NCBI GenBank assembly: GCA_000151295.1
Contig: GG745370.1
Coordinates: forward strand, 303,829-315,908
Length of the DNA: 12,080 nucleotides
Direction of reading: 5' to 3'
Source: Allomyces macrogynus ATCC 38327
Lineage: Eukaryota > Blastocladiomycota > Blastocladiomycetes > Blastocladiales > Blastocladiaceae
Below, one piece after another: positions 8,461 to 12,080 of the stretch. Position numbers and translations under genes: made by a program. The notes below the pieces were generated by a model. That model did no database searches. It worked only from the letters and a program-made list of their open reading frames with translations, and was not told where the DNA came from. The stretch's first letter is position 1, and each line of letters opens with the position of its first letter.

Positions 8461-9090
8461 ATGATGGGAGAAACGATGCCTTCGGTCGAGTCCTTGCTCT
8501 CATCTTTTGGCAATCACGCGCGAGAAGTGTCTGTCAGTTCTCGGTCAGCCTTCGAGTGGCCGATGGCCACAGAAGCAATGGAAGAGATCACGTGCTCTGA
8601 CCAAAACGGCTTCGCGCCGCTGCGAACTGTCTGCCTTGCCTTCGCTCCCCAACGTCCCATTTGTACGCGAGGATCATCATGCTGTTTGGCTGACCGAAAA
8701 GCAGCTTCCCTGCTGGCGCTGATACTTTTTGCGCAGCGTGCTCATGCCTGCACCTCGCTGTACCGCGTTAACTTCAAGCTTGAGATGCTTTGACTGACTG
8801 AATGCTAGGAAACAGCCGTGCCGCGTGTCAAATGGCATTTTGATCGTTATAAAAATGGCTTGACGCGTCCTCGTAAACGTGGATTGTTCGAGCAATTATG
8901 CCAGCACGCGATCAAAATTACAATCCAAAACCAGGAGGTGGTCCGCATTGCACGCGTGCCAGACGTTACCATCCCGCTCCTGCATCTTTTACGAGTGAGC
9001 AAAGTATGCTCCAGATGCGACCGAACCTTTCATTCGAGCGCAACGCGCACCAACATGCTCCATCAGCGTGTCCGGAGCGCTAACCACTAA
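8461..9090. other. Unassigned stretch, no supported gene
   Basis: Open frames here (for example 8818-9090 plus, 90 codons) have no recognisable domain and mixed codon use. The 8818 frame contains a CxxC and later His residues, but spacing does not fit a C2H2 finger. CTGAC followed by GCTAG at 8789-8809 resembles an intron 3' end, but no convincing exon follows. Confidence 0.4.
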
Positions 9091-9219
9091 GGGCCCGATT
9101 GTTCGACGACGAGTGATCTGGCGGACAAGTATTGGCAGAGGGCGGCTCCCGTCGTGGATTCGCAGTTGACCAAGGCAGGCGTGCGGATCGCGGCCATGCT
9201 CAACAAGCTCTCCGGTTGA
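9091..9219 (+). pseudogene. Orphan C-terminal tail resembling S1/P1 nuclease
   Basis: From an in-frame TAA at 9088-9090 to TGA at 9217-9219 the frame reads 42 residues. The last part, SDLADKYWQRAAPVVDSQLT followed by KAGVRIAAMLNKLSG, matches the C-terminal helix of S1/P1-type zinc nucleases (typically a Y/W, a P-I/V-V-E/D, then QLAKAGxRLAxxLN). Codon use is G/C-ending like the real genes. None of the metal-binding Trp/His/Asp motifs or the rest of the roughly 270-300-residue enzyme could be found upstream in any frame. Either this is the end of a gene whose body was lost or moved, or it is a last exon joined to an exon I cannot see; AG sites at 9089-9090 and 9112-9113 are available. Confidence 0.5.
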
Positions 9220-9376
9220 GTGCAGCTTTTTTCTTACTTTCGGTTCTCCTCCCTCAAACCCGCAAACGATCCCTTCCCCGACATTGCCCCGCTGGTCACA
9301 AAATAGATGATGGATTCATGACAGCTACACGCACAAAACAAAACTAACCATACCCCCCCTCACCCCACCATCACCC
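9220..9376. other. Short spacer between the nuclease tail and the receptor 3' end
   Basis: 157 bp between convergent ends. C-rich near 9354-9380, with no hairpin or gene seen. It should contain the receptor 3' UTR. Confidence 0.5.
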
Positions 9377-12023
9377 TCACTTCAAACTAGGCACGATATC
9401 GCCAATCTTCCCCCACTGTCCGGCGCTCGGGTGCCCCGTCGCCTGGCCCGGCCCATTCGGTCCTCCCGCCGACGCGCCCATCCCCGCGGGCGTGGTTCCG
9501 GGAGACATGACGGGCGGCACTGCCGCCGATGCGGGCCCCCCACCGCCGACGCCCACGGCCGCTCCCGGCGCGATCGCCGAAAGTGTCATTTCGTGCTCGG
9601 TGTGCCCGAGCAAACGCGACGTCTGGCTCATCAGCTGCGAGGCCGTGATCGCCGGCGCGGGGTGGCACCGTGCCGGTGGTGCGAGGAGGATTGCCCGGCG
9701 GCGCGCGAGAAGACGTTGCAGTGGACTATGGGCGAGAGGCAACCCGTGAGCGACGCAGTTCAGTAAGAGAACCGGTGGAGAGCGGCGACGGACCCGACAG
9801 CGCGCGAATCCACGTCTGCTTGTCCTCGTCGGTGGAAAATTGCACCAGGTACGACGTCGAGTCGGCGCGCAGCTCGAGACAGAGCGGTGTGGCCGGATCC
9901 GGGTCGAACGTGACGGCGCGCAGCTTGAAGAGCTTGCCCTGCTCGGTCGACGTGGTCAGCCGCGACAGGCCCAAGAAACTGAACGGCAGTGAGAGCAAGA
10001 AGTTAGGACTGGGGGGCATGCCGCTGCGCGAAAAAAAGCGGTAGCGTACCCTTCAAGCGCAAACAGCGTCAACCGGTGCAGTTTCCACGTCTCAAACAAC
10101 TTGTTGGCGATCTTGACAGGATATTTGCCCTGGAGCGTCGTGGGCTTGCCGACCATTTGCTCGGCCGAGGACGTGCCGTCTGTCGACGACATGCCCTCAA
10201 ACACCATGCGCACGCCCGTCTCGGCGGCCTTGCGGTGCGCGAGGAACGGCACGAGCGCGATCCGGCCGACGAGCGCACCAAACGAAAACACGCAGGAGTA
10301 CATGATAATGCACGTGCGCACGTAGAAGGCGCCGAGTGCCCAGCTGTCGGTCGGGACGTAAAGCAGCGGGCTAAAGGGGGTCCAAATTGCCGGCTATTCG
10401 TGAGTCAGGTTGTAGGGGGGAACGCAACAGGTTGAGCGGAACGTACGTCACGATAATGCCGCACAAGAAAATGTTTTGGCTGGAAATAGGGTCGTATGGT
10501 CAGCGCTTGATTCCTCGTCGAGAAATGGCTCATGGAGCAGGCACGCACGTCGTGTACGCGATACTAGATAAATGATGGAAGAAAGACTCTCGACGTCAGT
10601 TCTCCACCCAAAAAATGTCAACAAACTGAGCTGGAATACGCACAATTTCGACTCGCGGTACTGCGAGAACGCGCGCCGCGTCTTGTATGCCAGGAACAGC
10701 ACCGCGGCCAGAAGCAACGTGTTGTAGACGATGCTGATGGTGCGGAACACGGTGTCGATGGTCGCGTCCTTCGACGCGCACTTGTAGGCAATCGATGAGG
10801 GCGACGCGACAATTTGCGGTTCGAGCGGGGCCAGCAGCGTCCAAATCAGTTGAATCAGCGCCTGCACACCGACAATCGCGCCGCAGCCGGCAAATAGCCG
10901 CGCGTTGCTCAGGTTACGCAGTCGCAACAGCGCCTTGTTGTCGAAAACTACGGTGATTCGAGCAGGGACGAGTCAGGAGCAGTTCGGGGATGGGTTGAGT
11001 GCGCTCACAGTGAGCAAATGGGATAACGTGAGCCAACCAACCTTTCCAGATGCTAGGAAATTGGGTGGGGAAGGTGAAGTACAGCGCGAGAGAACGATTA
11101 GTCGCGGCAAAGTAAACCAGAAGCCAAAACGAACAAGATCTGACGCACCGGAACGCTTTCGCGGCCACGGCTGACAACGTAATCTCGAGACTGAGGCCAA
11201 AGAGCCACGACTGCAAGTTGCACGTGAATTTGGTGGGCACGCCGATCCACAAAAAGATGGTCCCGAGCGTCATGACGACGCCGACGGAAATCTGCACGAG
11301 GAACGGCCACGACATTTGCTTGACCGAGGCATGGTTGCGCTCGCGGAAGAGGTAGAGGGTCGTGGCAATGACGAGGAGAATCAGCAGGCCGTTGACGGCC
11401 GCAACCACGATCCCACCAACCGACGTATACGTGACGTAGGCAATCAGGTAGGCCGGCCGGTCGGACGGCGGCGTCGACGAGCCCGAATAAAACTTGACGG
11501 GCGTCGACGTGGCCGTCAGCGTCGTGGCCCCGAGCGGGAACGTGTAGACGGCGTTGGCCTTGCCTAGTGAAAAGGGAGGGACCCCCCCACATCGCTGGAA
11601 AGGGGGGGGGGGGGGGTCGCAGCACCATTGTAGATGTTATACATGTTCATCTCGGCGATTCGGTCGCCGGACGAATCAAACTCGACGCGGCCCGAGACGC
11701 CGTCAAACGGCTCGAGAAAGTCCTTGAGCGACGTGCCCGCCGCGTAGCTGCGCTTGGTGACCACGTCGGCGCCCTGCGCGCCCGCGACTTTCAGGATCCC
11801 GCGCGCGAGCGCAAGGTAGCAATCGGCAAACAGCGTGCCGTAGTGGCCCACCTCGGTCTGGTTCGGGAACTTGGCGTGGTACTTGTCCCAGAACGACGAA
11901 AATTTGGGGCCCCGCTCGACGGGGAACGAAAAGAGGACGCCGTTGGCGTTATCGCGGTCGGTTGACGAGTACTTGTTGCCCGGAGCGTAGAGATTATCGT
12001 CGAGGTCGGAAATGCCATCGGGG
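9377..12023 (-). CDS. GABA-B-like class C GPCR with cytoplasmic PH-like domain, 5' end missing
   Basis: Eight exons on the minus strand: 12023-11626, 11563-11149, 11052-11042, 10947-10644, 10479-10447, 10370-10050, 9978-9794, 9725-9377. All phases agree and donors are GTNCGN-like or close. Exon 1 here ends the extracellular ligand-binding (ANF/PBP1) fold: GTLFADCYLALARG and FDGVSGRVEFDSSGDR are typical, with an NQT glycosylation site. TM1 about 11424-11349, TM2 11312-11241, Cys at 11222 pairing with Cys at 10780, TM3 11210-11150, then AKAFRIWKVFDNKAL, the class C post-TM3 motif. TM4 10897-10829, TM5 10750-10685, RESK before TM6, TM7 about 10330-10255. The tail has a PH-like domain (about 10150-9794; YLVQFSTDEDKQTWIRAL with the conserved Trp at 9812) and a Gly/Pro/Ala-rich end. 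Such receptors sense small ligands at the plasma membrane and signal through G proteins. The last exon needs one extra base near 9659-9662. The 5' exons lie right of the window. Confidence 0.88.
10447..10479 (-). other. 33-nt exon of the receptor, start of TM6
   Basis: Encodes QNIFLCGIIV with split codons at both ends. The acceptor is TTTCCAG after CTGACC; the donor is GTACGT. Joining to 10370 gives an SK-to-TM7 spacing of about 34 residues, equal to my alignment with human GABBR2. An alternative pair (donor GTGACG, acceptor at 10394) also keeps frame but uses a weaker donor. Confidence 0.72.
11042..11052 (-). other. 11-nt micro-exon of the receptor gene
   Basis: Minus-strand CATCTGGAAAG flanked by CCTAG and GTTGGT. 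The upstream exon ends in phase 2 (CG) and the downstream exon begins with two bases of a codon. Eleven nt is the length that joins them in frame, giving R-I-W-K-V-F-D-N. Introns on each side are 96 bp (branch CTAAT) and 94 bp (branch CTGAC). Without it no GT-AG pair gives the family motif. Confidence 0.8.
11582..11616 (-). repeat. C15 and G7 homopolymers inside a 62-bp receptor intron
   Basis: On the plus strand there are seven C at 11582-11588 and fifteen G at 11602-11616. The runs are mutually complementary and could pair in the pre-mRNA, bringing donor and acceptor together. Run lengths may be uncertain in the assembly. Confidence 0.85.
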
Positions 12024-12080
12024 CTAATAAAACAAGGCATGGCGCGATCAGTGAATCGCCAACCCCCCCCCCCCCCCCCC
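12024..12080 (-). other. 3' end of a receptor intron with a G18+ run at the window edge
   Basis: Reading the minus strand: at least 18 G, then CACTGAT (branch), CCTTGTTTTATTAG and the exon start at 12023. The polypyrimidine tract and AG are typical. The ATG at 12040 lies inside this intron end and is not a start codon. Confidence 0.75.

Noticed and set aside
8026..8793. 255-codon plus-strand open frame
   Set aside because: It lies antisense to the better-supported relic over its first half, has no recognisable domain and lacks the codon bias of the real genes.
8818..9090. Zinc-finger-like CSRC followed by His residues
   Set aside because: Cys-to-His spacing (14 residues, then 7 between His) does not fit C2H2 or another finger class I know.
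9627..9662. A 34-nt intron as explanation of the frame change in the last receptor exon
   Set aside because: Too short compared with the 62-164 bp introns in this window and without a branch site; a one-base length error in a homopolymer is simpler.
12038..12040. ATG at 12040 as receptor start codon
   Set aside because: It lies in a typical intron 3' end (branch CTGAT, pyrimidine tract, TTAG), and the protein would lack most of the ligand-binding domain.

Overview
The window looks like nuclear DNA of an early-diverging, zoosporic-type fungus; a blastoclad or chytrid is my best guess. Three things point there: GC-rich genes with short introns (62-164 bp) that use GTRCGT-like donors and CTGAC/CTAAC-like branch sites; a clear homologue of the eukaryotic splicing factor ESS2/Bis1; and a GABA-B-type class C GPCR, a family I understand to be kept in zoosporic fungi and missing from most Dikarya. 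The assignment is inference from content, not from a database match.

Layout. Positions 2-124 (minus) may be the first codons of a divergent gene that runs off the left edge. Positions 205-1808 (plus) hold a complete three-exon ESS2 gene. Positions 1809-3236 form a visibly AT-richer gap with simple repeats, a palindrome and a (CCCCAT)-like tract. Positions 3237-6023 (plus) are an intronless 928-residue PPR-like protein with a mitochondrial presequence. Positions 6024-9220 seem to be a graveyard: a diverged duplicated segment, a frameshifted and stop-broken relic on the minus strand, doubtful small ORFs, and an orphan tail that looks like the C-terminus of an S1/P1 nuclease. Positions 12023-9377 (minus) are the 3' eight exons of a class C (GABA-B-like) receptor: end of the extracellular ligand-binding domain, seven membrane helices, and a cytoplasmic tail that carries a PH-like domain. 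The 5' part of this gene lies beyond the right edge.

The genes do not form a pathway. The most notable items are in the receptor: an 11-nt micro-exon that alone restores both reading frame and the family motif after TM3, a 33-nt exon in TM6, the PH-like fusion, and an apparent one-base frameshift in the last exon. G/C homopolymers of 10 to 18 bases, two of them in receptor introns, also stand out and may bear on sequence quality.
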